Shown here in pieces: positions 17,271 to 26,553 of a stretch of DNA of 64,000 nucleotides. Under the pieces are notes generated by a model. The model was given only the letters and a program-made list of their open reading frames with translations, had not been told where the DNA came from and searched no databases. Numbering within the stretch: the first letter of the stretch is position 1; each line of letters opens with the position of its first letter. The position numbers and the translations under genes were made by a program. This stretch comes from Paludisphaera soli (GTDB lineage: Bacteria > Planctomycetota > Planctomycetia > Isosphaerales > Isosphaeraceae), in the NCBI RefSeq assembly GCF_011064595.1, contig NZ_JAALJI010000027.1, positions 45,163 through 109,162 on the forward strand, in the 5' to 3' direction.

Positions 17271-17440
17271 CTTCCCCCCTGGCGGGGGAAGGTGGCCCGA
17301 AGGGCCGGATGAGGGGGAGGACGAGCACGAGCGCCGTCCGGAGCCTCGACCGGGCGGGACGCGGGATCCGACGGCCCCCGTGCTCGTCCTCCCCCTCATC
17401 TGACCGCTTCGCGGTCTGTCTTCCCCCGCGAGGGGGGAAG
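17271..17440. repeat. REP-like palindromic repeat pair
   Basis: Copies at 17271-17331 (plus) and 17379-17440 (inverted) match the cluster at 12661-12905. The inverted copy has a variant centre (GACCGCTTCGCGGTC) in place of GGCCCGAAGGGCC, a compensatory change that keeps the stem. This supports selection on the RNA or DNA secondary structure. The cluster separates the 1,687-residue protein gene from the pseudokinase gene. The rest of 17095-17593 has no gene I can support. Confidence 0.75.
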
Positions 17441-17593
17441 ACCGTTTCGCCGCCGCGTTCCGCGTGTTCGAGAGGGACGTCCTGATTTCGGGCCCCCGAC
17501 GTCCCGGTCGCGGCGAAAGAGGCTCCGCGCGGAACGACCCCGGGGCGGGGGCCCCCGGGGTCGTCGTAGGCGTCGAGATCGGGTCCGCCGCGA

Positions 17594-20500
17594 TCAGTGG
17601 CCGGAGCCGGCGTGGCCGTGGCCGGTCGCGGCGCCGTGGGCCGGGGCCTTGGCCTCGGCGTGGCCGGCGTGGTCGTGGCGGAAGAGGGGGTTCTTGGGGT
17701 CGCCGGCGGCGGCGACGTAGGCGAGGAGGTCGAGGATCTCCTCGCGGGTCATCTTGTCGAGCAGGCCCTTGGGCATGATCGAGACCGTGGATTTCGCCCG
17801 GTCGGCGACGTCGGCCTTGGCGATCCGCCGCGGCTGGACGCTGGCCAGCGGGTTCTCGACGACCTGGATCGCGTCGTCGTCCTCGGCCACGATCAGGCCG
17901 GTGACCACCTGGCCGGACTCCAGGCCGATCGCATAGCCGGCGTACTTCTCGTTGATGGACGCCGAGGGCTCCAGGATGTTCTTCAGGAGGTCGGCCAGGC
18001 CCTGCTTCGGCTCCAGGTTCGCCAGGTCCGGCCCGAAGTTCGCCCCCACGCCGCCGAGCTGGTGGCAGGTGGCGCACGAGGCCAGCTGGAAGAGCTGGCG
18101 GCCGTTCTGGAACGACCGGCCGGCGTCGCCCGTCAGGGTGGCGAGCGACGGCTCCAGGTCGTCGAAGGTCCACTCGGTCCGGGGCCGGCTGGACTTGAGC
18201 AGCTCGTCGGCGACGGGGAGCGGGTGGGCGGCCAGGTAGCCTTCGGGCGAGGCCAGGTACTCGTCCAGGTCCTCCACGACGTAGAGGGCCCCGTACATCC
18301 GCCGCCAGTGGCCGGGATACGTGCAGACGTAGGGGAGCACGCCCGGGGTCGTCGGCGCGGTGAAGGCGATCCGCTCGACCTCGCGGGACTGGAGCAGCTT
18401 GCTGGCCAGGACGATCTTGTCCGAGGGGGGGACGTACTGCCGCTTCATGGCGTCGGGCTGGAGGCCCGTGCGCTCGGCCAGCTCGCCGACCTCCTCCAGG
18501 GCGCCGGCCTGGGTGATGACGAAGTTGTGGGGCATCACGTCGACGTTCTCGAAGACGAACTCGACGGGCTTGCCGGCCTGGACGACGATCCGGTCGACGT
18601 CGTACCGCATCTGTTCGAGGACGGTGCCGACCCGGATGGCGCGGACGCCCAGGTCGCCCAGGGCCTTGCGGACGGCCTTCGCCTGGTCGGCGGGCAGCCG
18701 GGCCGCGACGAGGTCGCCGAGTTGCAGCGCGTCGAGCGCGGCGGGGGTGCGGCGGTCGGCGACGGGGATGTCGGCGACCTGGGCCAGCAGGGCGTCGGCC
18801 AGGGGGCTCAGCTCGTCGGCGGGCCACTCGGCCGTCGGCAGCTTCTGGATCGCCACGATCGCGGCCGGGCGGTCGACCCCCTCGCGGATGAACCGGGCGA
18901 GGGCGCGGAAGGTCTCGGCCTCGTGGCCGCGGAGGGTGGTCAGGGCGTCCATCGCGGCGCGGCGGACCAGGCCGGCGGGGCCGTCGCCGCCGTACTCGAA
19001 GCGGGCCGACTCGTCGGGCGCCGGCAGGTCCTTCCGCCGGTCGACGACCTGGCGGGAGGAATCCAGGAGGGTCAGCTCGTAGCCCTGGAGCCGCTGGCCG
19101 AGGGTCCCCTCGGTGCGGTTGCGGACGACGATCGCCTCGACGGGGACCTCGGCGCCGAGGTCGACCTCCCACCAGGGGGAGTCGGTCGCCTCCCGGGTGT
19201 GGGTCTGGCCCGCGTCGCCGTAGACGCCCGAGGCGTTGCCGTCGATCGCGCGGGCGGCGTCGCCGCCGTTGGCGGTGTTCACCTGCGAGGCCTTGCCCTG
19301 GCGGGCGACGTTGCGGCCGTCGCTGTAGACCTCGACCTCGGCCAGGGTCAGCGTCCCCTTGCGGGGCAGGGCGACCCGGACGTAGCGGCCGACGGCCCCC
19401 TTGGCCGACGCGCCGGAGAGCCCCTCGGGGAGGCCGCGGAGCAGGGGCTCGACCTTCGGGAAGAGGGCCGAGCGGACGATCGGGTCGCGGATCAGCGGGG
19501 TCGCGGCGAGGATGTCGCGGAGCGAGCCGACCGATCGCGAGGCCAGCTCCCAGGCGGGATCGGCCGAGCCGTCGGCGGCGATCATGGCGGCGTAGCCGAT
19601 GCGGCGGGCGATCGGCGACTTGCCGGCGGTCGCCAGCTTCTCGGCCTCGGCGCGGATCGGGGCCAGCTCGGCCCGGTCGCGCTCGCCCAGCAGCCGGGCC
19701 AGCTCCATCGCCACGGCGTCGTCGAGGCTCGCGGCTCCTTCGGCGTCGCGCGCCGCCAGGTCCTGCAGCAGGACCTTCGCGGGGGCCTCGCCGACGAGCG
19801 CGGCGAGGTCGGCCAGGGCCTGGCGGCGGTCCTCCTCGCGGAGCCCGGGGCGGAAGAGGATCTCCCGCAGGACGGGCCGCGAGCGCTTCATCTGGATCAG
19901 GTCCTCGGGCGCGGCGCGGTCGAGGAAGTAGCGGGCCGCGGCGTCGCTGCGGAACTCGATCGTCCGCCCTTCGCGGAGGGCCTTCTTGACGACCGGCTCC
20001 AGCGCCCGGAGGGTCTCGCCGCGGGCGTAGTCCAGGTAGTAGTCGGTGGCGCTCTCGGCGGTGGTCAGGGCGACGTCGAGGGCGTCGGGCTCGTCGAAGA
20101 AGCTGGCGGCGCGGACGACCTCCAGGCGGACGCGCGGGTGCTCGTCGCGGGCCAGCTTGCGGAGCACGTCGAGCGCGTCGGGCGTGCGGTCGCGCCAGCA
20201 GCAGAGGACCCGCACGGCCGCGGCGCGGGCCCGGGCGTCCTCGGCGGTCAGGCAGCGCTTCAGCAGCTCCAGGTTCGGGACGTCGTACGTCTGGTGGACC
20301 CAGAGGGCCTCGAGGACGTGGTGCTCGCGGTCGGGGTCGGCCGGGTCGAGCTTGGCGACCCAGGCGGCCAGGGCCGGGAGGACCTCGGCGGCGTCGCGGG
20401 CGCACAGCTCGAACTTGGTCCGGTAGCGGACGCGGTCCTCGGGCGACTTCAGCAGCTCCAGCAGCTCGGCGACCGGCCGGCCGGCGATGGCGGCGGGGGG

Positions 20501-22657
20501 CGAGAGCGGGCGGCCCTCGTGGCTCACGCGGTAGACCCGGCCGTGGACGACGTCGCGGCTGGGGTCGCGGAGGTTGTGCTGCATGTGGCCGATGATCGGG
20601 TTCTGCCAGTCCACGAAGTAGACCGCGCCGTCGGGGCCGGTCTCGATGTCCACCGGGCGGAAGTTGGGGTCGGTCGAGAAGACCAGGGGCTCCTGCTCGA
20701 CGGCCGTGAAGCCGGAGCCTTCGTCCTGGTAGCGGTAGCGGTGGATCCCCTGGAAGCCGATCACGTTGGCGACCAGCAGGTCCCCCTGCCAGTCGTCGGG
20801 GAAGTGCCTGCTGGAGAGGATCTCCGTGCCTCCGCAGGGGCGGGTGCGCTGCTGGAAGTAGGGCTTCATCGGCCGGTGCTTCTCGGGGAAGTCCAGGTGG
20901 CCGGAGAAGGCGGCGGCGAAGTAGTTGACGTTGCCGGTGCCGTCGGTCACGAAGTCCTGGCCCCAGCGGTCGAAGACGTGGCCGTGCGGGTTGGCGAATG
21001 GGTAGGTGACGTAGACGTCGATCTTCTGCGAGCGCGGCTCATAACGGAAGACGCCGGCGTTGGCCAGGCGGACGGGCGGTCCGAACGGGGTCTCGATCTG
21101 CGAGTGGTGGAACGTCCCCTCCTGGAAGTAGAGGTCGCCGCCGGGCCCGCTGCGGAAGCTGTTCGAGGTGTGGTGGGTGTCGGCCGAGTCGAGCCCGCTG
21201 AGGACCCGCGTGCGGACGTCGGCCACGTCGTCGCCGTCGGTGTCCTTCAGCAGCATCAGGTCGGGCGCCTGGGCGACGAGGACCCCCTGGGGGACGATCT
21301 CGAAGCCGGTCGGGCAGTGCAGGTCGCTGGCGAACGTGGTCTGCTTGTCGGCCTTGCCGTCGCCGTCGGTGTCCTCCAGGATCAGGATCTTGTCGTTCCG
21401 GGGGGACTTCGGCTTCCAGTGCGGATAGGTGGGCCAGCAGGCGACCCAGAGCCGCCCCTTCGCGTCGAAGGTCATCTGCATCGGGTTGGCCAGGTCCGGG
21501 AACTGCTCCTCGGACGCGAACAGGTTGACCTTCAACCCCTGGCCCGGGGTCATCTTGGCGATGGCCTCCTCGCCGCCCAGGAACAGGTGCTCGCCGTTCG
21601 GGCCCTCGCCGGGCTTGTTGGTGACCACCGGGATGAACGGCGGGGTGTTGGAGTCGTCGACCGGCGGGGCGTCGCCCTTCTCGGCGATGGCCCAAATCCG
21701 CCGGTCGCGGTTGGCGGTCATGGCGTCGAGGACTTCCATCTCGCGCTGGGCGACCACGCGGTTGGTCTGGTTCTCGACGAACGCGAGGTCGGCGCGGCCG
21801 CCGAAGATGGAGTAGCCGTCGACGGTCCGGTAGCGGTTGAACCAGATGTCGCTCTTGTCGAGGACGGCCTGGCGGAGTCGTTCGAACCGCTCCGGATCCT
21901 GCTTCTTGACGTCGCCGAACAGGGCCCGCTCGACGACCTCGGCGATCAGCCGGTCCCCCTCGGAGGTCAGGTGGATCCCGTTGAAGGTGAGGGGCTTCTT
22001 CGCCTTGGCGTAGAGTTCCAGGCTGGGGTGGAAGAGGTCGATGAAGCGGACGTCGCGGGCCTCGGCGATGTCGCGCATGACGGCCGTGATCCGCTCCAGG
22101 CGGACGTTGACGTCCTTGCCGTCGGGGAGCGACGGGTCGTGCAGGTCCTCGAACGCGATGGGCGAGAAGAGCACGAGCTTGGGGGCCGACTCGCCGTTGT
22201 ACCGCTGCTCCAGCGTGTGCTTGATGAAGGCGTCCAGGTCGGTCCGGAACTGGGCGAGGTTGGCGTACGACTCGTTGTAGCCGAAGAACGCGCAGACGAC
22301 GTCGGTCCGGTTCTTGGCGAGCCACTCGTCGGGCGTGCCGAACGCGGCCGAGCGGAGCCGGGTGGTCAGCTCGTCGCCCGAGAAGGCGAGGTTGCGGATC
22401 GTGAGCTGATGGTCGGGGAACCGGGTGTGGATGACGGTCTCCAGCCATCCGGTGTGCTGCATGCGGTCGGCCAGGGTGTTGCCGATCACGCTGATGTGCG
22501 ACCCCTTGGGGAGGTCGAGGTTCGGGTCGGGGAGCCGTCCGTCCCTGGCGAATGCGGCCGGAGGCGAGGCCGACGCGGCCCAGCCCGCGACCAGTGCGAG
22601 CGCGAGCCCCCAGGCCCCCGCCCGCCGTCGCTCCCCGAAGTGACGGATCGAATCCAT
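17594..22657 (-). CDS. PVC-type membrane-bound dehydrogenase/cytochrome c multidomain protein
   Basis: From ATG 22657 the product has 1,687 residues. Order: signal peptide (1-38, AASASPPAAFA); SGNH-hydrolase-like domain (about 45-260, with FFGYNES and NGIHLTSEG); PVC-type 'membrane-bound dehydrogenase' propeller (about 335-715, with ILEDTDGDGKADKQTTFASD); HEAT repeats (about 730-1120); a discoidin-like domain (about 1150-1275); a cupredoxin domain (about 1360-1490) with Cu ligands in MPHNFVI and YVCTYPGHWRRMYG; and cytochrome c with CATCH at 1528-1532 and a Met in SIMPKGL; then a His-rich tail. It is a periplasmic or surface redox protein, probably oxidising carbohydrates (family inference). 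SGNH block I reads GNTLADR rather than GDS, so its catalytic Ser seems lost. Confidence 0.85.
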   Translation of the reverse strand: MDSIRHFGERRRAGAWGLALALVAGWAASASPPAAFARDGRLPDPNLDLPKGSHISVIGNTLADRMQHTGWLETVIHTRFPDHQLTIRNLAFSGDELTTRLRSAAFGTPDEWLAKNRTDVVCAFFGYNESYANLAQFRTDLDAFIKHTLEQRYNGESAPKLVLFSPIAFEDLHDPSLPDGKDVNVRLERITAVMRDIAEARDVRFIDLFHPSLELYAKAKKPLTFNGIHLTSEGDRLIAEVVERALFGDVKKQDPERFERLRQAVLDKSDIWFNRYRTVDGYSIFGGRADLAFVENQTNRVVAQREMEVLDAMTANRDRRIWAIAEKGDAPPVDDSNTPPFIPVVTNKPGEGPNGEHLFLGGEEAIAKMTPGQGLKVNLFASEEQFPDLANPMQMTFDAKGRLWVACWPTYPHWKPKSPRNDKILILEDTDGDGKADKQTTFASDLHCPTGFEIVPQGVLVAQAPDLMLLKDTDGDDVADVRTRVLSGLDSADTHHTSNSFRSGPGGDLYFQEGTFHHSQIETPFGPPVRLANAGVFRYEPRSQKIDVYVTYPFANPHGHVFDRWGQDFVTDGTGNVNYFAAAFSGHLDFPEKHRPMKPYFQQRTRPCGGTEILSSRHFPDDWQGDLLVANVIGFQGIHRYRYQDEGSGFTAVEQEPLVFSTDPNFRPVDIETGPDGAVYFVDWQNPIIGHMQHNLRDPSRDVVHGRVYRVSHEGRPLSPPAAIAGRPVAELLELLKSPEDRVRYRTKFELCARDAAEVLPALAAWVAKLDPADPDREHHVLEALWVHQTYDVPNLELLKRCLTAEDARARAAAVRVLCCWRDRTPDALDVLRKLARDEHPRVRLEVVRAASFFDEPDALDVALTTAESATDYYLDYARGETLRALEPVVKKALREGRTIEFRSDAAARYFLDRAAPEDLIQMKRSRPVLREILFRPGLREEDRRQALADLAALVGEAPAKVLLQDLAARDAEGAASLDDAVAMELARLLGERDRAELAPIRAEAEKLATAGKSPIARRIGYAAMIAADGSADPAWELASRSVGSLRDILAATPLIRDPIVRSALFPKVEPLLRGLPEGLSGASAKGAVGRYVRVALPRKGTLTLAEVEVYSDGRNVARQGKASQVNTANGGDAARAIDGNASGVYGDAGQTHTREATDSPWWEVDLGAEVPVEAIVVRNRTEGTLGQRLQGYELTLLDSSRQVVDRRKDLPAPDESARFEYGGDGPAGLVRRAAMDALTTLRGHEAETFRALARFIREGVDRPAAIVAIQKLPTAEWPADELSPLADALLAQVADIPVADRRTPAALDALQLGDLVAARLPADQAKAVRKALGDLGVRAIRVGTVLEQMRYDVDRIVVQAGKPVEFVFENVDVMPHNFVITQAGALEEVGELAERTGLQPDAMKRQYVPPSDKIVLASKLLQSREVERIAFTAPTTPGVLPYVCTYPGHWRRMYGALYVVEDLDEYLASPEGYLAAHPLPVADELLKSSRPRTEWTFDDLEPSLATLTGDAGRSFQNGRQLFQLASCATCHQLGGVGANFGPDLANLEPKQGLADLLKNILEPSASINEKYAGYAIGLESGQVVTGLIVAEDDDAIQVVENPLASVQPRRIAKADVADRAKSTVSIMPKGLLDKMTREEILDLLAYVAAAGDPKNPLFRHDHAGHAEAKAPAHGAATGHGHAGSGH

Positions 22658-22961
22658 AACGCGCTTCCCCTCGATGCCGCGATTCGAAACGACGCCCCGC
22701 CGGGTCCCCGTCCGGGCCCCGCAAACCACGCGGCCGCCGATTCACTGCTCGCGAACCCCGATTGTCCGACCCATCCAGGGGAATATCAATCAGGAACTTG
22801 AGACTCCCGCCGCTCGGCCGAGGGTCCGCCTGGGGCGTGTCGGGCGGATTCCGGCTAATCTGTCGCGACGGGGGACGAACATCCTCGGAATCTCGAACGG
22901 GCCCGGGCGGAGGCGGCCGGGCCATGCGTCCCTCATTCGGAAAGCGACGGCGGCCATCGCG

Positions 22962-23195
22962 ATGAGAAAGTCTACGGCGGCGATCTCTTTGGCATTCATC
23001 GGCTCCACGCTCCTCCTCGGCGGCTGCTCGTCGAGGAACCCCGAGGAGGAAGAGGATCGGGCGCGATCCTCGCCCGGGGCCCGGGGGGCCGTCTTCGTCG
23101 GCGCCGGGGGCGGCCGGGCGGCGTCCGGCGCGTCGGTCGGGTCGTCGGCCAGGGGCGGCTTCGGCGGCCACGGGGGGGCCTCGGCCTCGTCGTGA
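22962..23195 (+). CDS. Small lipoprotein (YgiB-like neighbour of the GSS gene)
   Basis: The 77-residue protein starts at ATG 22962 with MRKSTAAISLAFIGSTLLLG and a lipobox LLLGGC at about residues 18-23, so Cys23 is expected to be lipidated. The mature part is short, acidic then Gly/Ser-rich, and contains SSARGGFGGHG. It lies 63 bp upstream of a glutathionylspermidine-synthase-like gene. In enterobacteria the lipoprotein YgiB, which also carries an RGGFG motif, sits beside the GSS-like YgiC; this pair looks like a reduced counterpart (inference). No other domain is visible. Confidence 0.6.
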   Translation: MRKSTAAISLAFIGSTLLLGGCSSRNPEEEEDRARSSPGARGAVFVGAGGGRAASGASVGSSARGGFGGHGGASASS

Positions 23196-23258
23196 CGGCC
23201 CACGCCGAAGACGACAAGCCCCCCTTCGAGATCCCCGATCGCCAACGACGAGGCCGCG

Positions 23259-24519
23259 ATGCTCCGCATGACCACGCCCCCCCGCGCCGACTGGAAGGCG
23301 GCGGTGGAAGCCCAGGGGCTCCTCTTCCATTCGCTCGAAGACCGCCCTTACTGGGACGAGGGCGGCTACTACCTGTTCGAGGCCGACGAGATCGACCAGA
23401 TCGAGCTGGCCACGAACCGCCTTCACGCGATGTGCCTCGCCGCCGTCGAGCGGGTCGTCGCCGAGGGCCGGCTCGGCGAGTTCGACATCCCGGAGCCCTA
23501 CCATCGCTTCGTCGCGGAGAGCTGGGAGCGGGACGAGCACGCGATCTACGGGCGGTTCGACCTCGCCTTCGACGGTTCCGGGCCGCCCAAACTCCTGGAG
23601 TACAACGCCGACACGCCGACCTCGCTGCTCGAAGCCGCGGTCGTCCAGTGGTTCTGGATGAAGGACCTGCTGGCGGCCCAGGGCGGCCCGAACGCGTCGG
23701 ACTTCGACCAGTTCAACAGCATCCACGAACGCCTGATCGAGGCCTGGCGGCGGTTCCGCCGCGAGCGAGGCTCCCGGGTCGTCTTCGCGGTCCAGGACGA
23801 CGCGGTCGAGGACGTGATGACGGTGGCCTACCTCCGCGAGACGGCCAAGCAGGCGGGTATGAAGACCCAGACGATGTCGGTGGCCCAGATCGGCTGGCAC
23901 GCGGGGCGAGGGGTGTTCACGGACATGGCCGAACGCCCCATCGAGACCCTCTTCAAGCTCTACCCCTGGGAGTGGATGCTCCGCGAGGAGTTCGGCCGGC
24001 GGCTCCCGTCCGCCCCCACCCGCTGGCTGGAGCCGCCCTGGAAGATGGTGCTGAGCAATAAGGCGATCCTGCCGGTCCTCTACGAAATGTTCCCAGACAG
24101 CCCGTATCTCCTGCGCGCGTCGTTCGGGCCGATCGCGGGCGACCACGTCGTCAAGCCGTTCTTCTCGCGTGAGGGGGCGAACGTGTCGATCCGCCGCGGC
24201 GGCCGCGTCGTCGCCGAGACCGACGGCGGCTATGCGGACGGCCCGTGCATCTACCAGGAATACCGGCCGCTCTGGAGCGACGGCGTCCGCCAGGCCGTCC
24301 TGGGGAGCTGGATCGTCGACGGGGACGCCTGCGGGATGGGCGTCCGCGAGGACGACGGGCCGATCACCGGCAACACGAGCCGGTTCGTGCCCCACCTGTT
24401 CCGCGCCGACCGCTACGCCAGGCCGCCCGTCCTGAACCCCCAAACGGAAGCCCCTTGCGGGGAAGACCGGCTCGCGCCCGGAAGACCACCCCCTCTGGGA
24501 TCCGGACTTCGACGGCTGA
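23259..24519 (+). CDS. Glutathionylspermidine synthase family ATP-grasp protein, with probable 1-nt frameshift near its end
   Basis: The first 393 codons encode a GSS/YgiC-type ATP-grasp ligase: LEYNADTPTSLLEAAVVQW, WKMVLSNKAILPVLYEMFP, HVVKPFFSREGANVSIRRGG, YQEYRPL, and the family-typical end NTSRFVPHLF. Family members ligate amines to peptides, but many have no known substrate. As written there is no stop: the frame reads on into the thioredoxin gene at 24666. Dropping one C from the run of five at 24437-24441 restores a coding-like tail ending DHPLWDPDFDG and TGA 24517-24519. I therefore place the end there. The indel could be a sequencing error or a true mutation. Confidence 0.75.
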
Positions 24520-24665
24520 CGAGACCCTCGCGATCGCGCGCGGGGGAGGAGGCGGGAAGGTCGTTGACCGGCGGGCCGGGAGTCGTCATCCTCTCCCATG
24601 GCGGACGCTCTGACTTCTGTAAAATCCGAACGGCCCGGCGAGCCGGACGCTCGGGAGAAACGATC

Positions 24666-26333
24666 ATGACGAGACGACGATGGGCGGCGGTCGCGGCGGG
24701 CGGGCTGGCCATGTTCCTGGGCCTGGACGCGGAAGCCGCGCGGGCGCAGGCCGTGAAGTTCGAGGGGCGCGTGCTCGACGCCAAGGGGGCGCCCGCCGCC
24801 GGCGTCGAGGTGGCGACGTTCTGGAGCGCCGACGAGAAGACCGGCGGGCAGAAGGCGTACAACGGCGTCGCGACCGATGCCGAGGGCCGGTTCTCGCTCA
24901 AGGAGGAGATCTACGGCGAGAACGCCGTGCTGGCGGCCTATGACGCCGACCGCAAGAACGCCGGGCTGGCCATCGTGCCGAAGGGGGACTTCGGCAAGCC
25001 GGTGGAGATCCGCCTGGCCCCGGCCGTGCGGATCCGCGGCAAGCTCGACAGCAAGGAGCTGGGCCACGCCCCGCCGTGGGCGAACATCTACATGTACGTC
25101 AATTCGAAGCAGAACCGCATCATGCAGAGGATCACCACCAGCCCGGAATTCTCCCTGATCCTGCCGGCGGGCGAGTACGACCTGAACGCCTACGGCACCG
25201 ACGTGCGGGGCGTCATGAAGCCCCTGACGCTCCGGCCGGACGAGCCCGACGTCGACCTGGGGACCGTCGACCTCCCCGCCCAGGCCCTCGCGCTCTTCAA
25301 GGGGAAGCCCATGCCCCCCTGGACCCTCGCCGACGCCCGGGGCGTGAAGAAGGACGTCACCATCGCCGACTTCCGCGGCAAGTGGGTGCTCATCGACGTC
25401 TGGGGCTACTGGTGCGGCCCCTGCGTCCGCCAGCTCGGCGAGCTGATCGACTTCTACGAGGAGCACGAGGCCGACCGCGACAAGTTCGAGATCCTCGCCC
25501 TCCACGACGGCTCCGTGAAGGACTTCGCCGAGATGGACGCCAGGACCGAGGACACCAAGAGGTCCGTCTGGCGGGGCCGCGACCTGCCGTTCCCGATCCT
25601 CCTCGACGCCCCCAACGGCGAGCGCGGCGAGACCGTCAAGGCGCTCCAGATCCAGAGCTTCCCCACGACCCTCCTGGTCGACCCGGAGGGGATCCTCGTC
25701 GGCGAGGTCGCGCCGGAGGAGTTGGAGAAGAAGCTGCCGCCGATCCCCATGGCCCGGCGCATCCCGAGGGCCCTCGACCGCTTCGTCGCGATCGGCTTCA
25801 GCCCGATGCCGCTGGACAAGGCGATGGAGTTCCTCACTCGCGTCGGCGGCGTGCCGATCAAGCTCGACGAGGAGGCGCTGAAAGCGGCCGGCGTCCGGCC
25901 CGACGAGGCGATCCCGCTGGACCTGTCGGCCGGCCTCTCGCTGCGGAGCTGGCTCGGCCTGACGCTCGACCCCCTTGGCCTGGAGGCGAAGCCGGCCGAC
26001 GACGGCCTCCGCATCGTCAAGGCCTCGGGCGGTCGCGAGCAGTCCCCGCTCCAGCAAGAGACGAACCGGCGGATCGAGGAGAGGCTCGCGAAGCCCGGCG
26101 CGTTCGCCTTCCAGGACGCCGAGCTGGAAGACGTGGTCAAGGCCCTCGAAGGGCAGACCGGGGAGAGCTTCGCCCTCGACCCCGCCGCCCGCCGGGCCGG
26201 CCGGCTCGACCCTCACGCCCGCGTCACCGGCGAGGCGAAGGACGTGCCGCTCGGCCCGGCGCTCGAAGCCCTGCTCAAGCCGCTGGGCGTACGAGCCGTC
26301 GTCAAGGACGAGGCCGTGCTGTTGACGAAGTAG
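24666..26333 (+). CDS. Secreted thioredoxin-fold (TlpA/redoxin-like) protein with STN-like C-terminal domains
   Basis: The protein has 555 residues from ATG 24666, preceded by GGGAGA about 8 nt upstream and with its own signal peptide (1-27). Residues 30-130 look like a carboxypeptidase-regulatory-like beta sandwich (FEGRVLDAKGAPAAGVEVA). Residues 215-365 are thioredoxin fold with the active site WGYWCGPC (Cys250, Cys253). The last 190 residues hold two copies of a short module resembling the secretin/TonB STN domain (FAFQDAELEDVVKALEGQTG near 490). It is probably a periplasmic thiol-disulfide protein. The upstream GSS frame runs into it without a stop, but an independent start is better supported. 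Its 3' end is copied at 27831-27897. Confidence 0.82.
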   Translation: MTRRRWAAVAAGGLAMFLGLDAEAARAQAVKFEGRVLDAKGAPAAGVEVATFWSADEKTGGQKAYNGVATDAEGRFSLKEEIYGENAVLAAYDADRKNAGLAIVPKGDFGKPVEIRLAPAVRIRGKLDSKELGHAPPWANIYMYVNSKQNRIMQRITTSPEFSLILPAGEYDLNAYGTDVRGVMKPLTLRPDEPDVDLGTVDLPAQALALFKGKPMPPWTLADARGVKKDVTIADFRGKWVLIDVWGYWCGPCVRQLGELIDFYEEHEADRDKFEILALHDGSVKDFAEMDARTEDTKRSVWRGRDLPFPILLDAPNGERGETVKALQIQSFPTTLLVDPEGILVGEVAPEELEKKLPPIPMARRIPRALDRFVAIGFSPMPLDKAMEFLTRVGGVPIKLDEEALKAAGVRPDEAIPLDLSAGLSLRSWLGLTLDPLGLEAKPADDGLRIVKASGGREQSPLQQETNRRIEERLAKPGAFAFQDAELEDVVKALEGQTGESFALDPAARRAGRLDPHARVTGEAKDVPLGPALEALLKPLGVRAVVKDEAVLLTK

Positions 26334-26469
26334 CACTGGACCGGGGTCAGCCTCCCCCCAGCTTCACCTTGGCCTTCGCCGCCTGCTCGCGGCGCCAGGC
26401 GAAGTAGGCGTCGAGGGCTTCCAGCTGGGGGAGGTTGGGGACGGGGCGGGCGGAGGGGGCGTCGTCGAC
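26268..26469. repeat. Left direct repeat of cassette B (Trx 3' end plus esterase 3' fragment)
   Basis: This 200-bp stretch matches 27831-28031 in the same orientation, at about 85-90% by eye. It spans the last 22 codons of the thioredoxin-fold gene, the short convergent spacer and the last 40 codons of a carboxylesterase gene read on the minus strand. The left copy holds the native Trx end. The right copy holds the native esterase end. Confidence 0.8.
26347..26469 (-). pseudogene. Orphan 3' fragment of the carboxylesterase gene
   Basis: About 40 codons, ending PQLEALDAYFAWRREQAAK, then AKVKLGGG and TGA, match the C-terminus of the intact esterase at 27916. This copy has a two-residue insertion (AKAKVK against AKVK). 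There is no start and no upstream catalytic part. It is one of the two reciprocal gene-end fragments around the inserted HEAT-like gene. Confidence 0.8.
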
Positions 26470-26553
26470 CGTTGGATGGGGTACCAGGCCGTGAGCCGTC
26501 GACGGGGTGGTCGTTCGTTTCGTCGCGCAGATCGATCATCATGAAGCCGTCGA

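Noticed and set aside
17095..17328. N-terminal extension of the pseudokinase
   Set aside because: These codons translate a REP-like repeat (PLIRPFGPPSPARGEG), a common artefact.
17597..22801. A very long plus-strand open frame opposite the 1,687-residue redox protein gene
   Set aside because: It is Gly/Val/Leu/Asp-rich, without domain motifs, and mirrors the minus-strand gene. In GC-rich DNA the antisense frame is often stop-free.
23259..26333. A single 1,024-residue GSS-thioredoxin fusion enzyme
   Set aside because: The linker from 24442 to 24665 is not coding-like. The thioredoxin part has its own ribosome-binding site and signal peptide, and one removed base restores a natural GSS end.
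21039..26336. A 1,765-codon minus-strand frame across the lipoprotein, GSS-like and thioredoxin genes
   Set aside because: It spans several genes on both strands and has no coherent domain.
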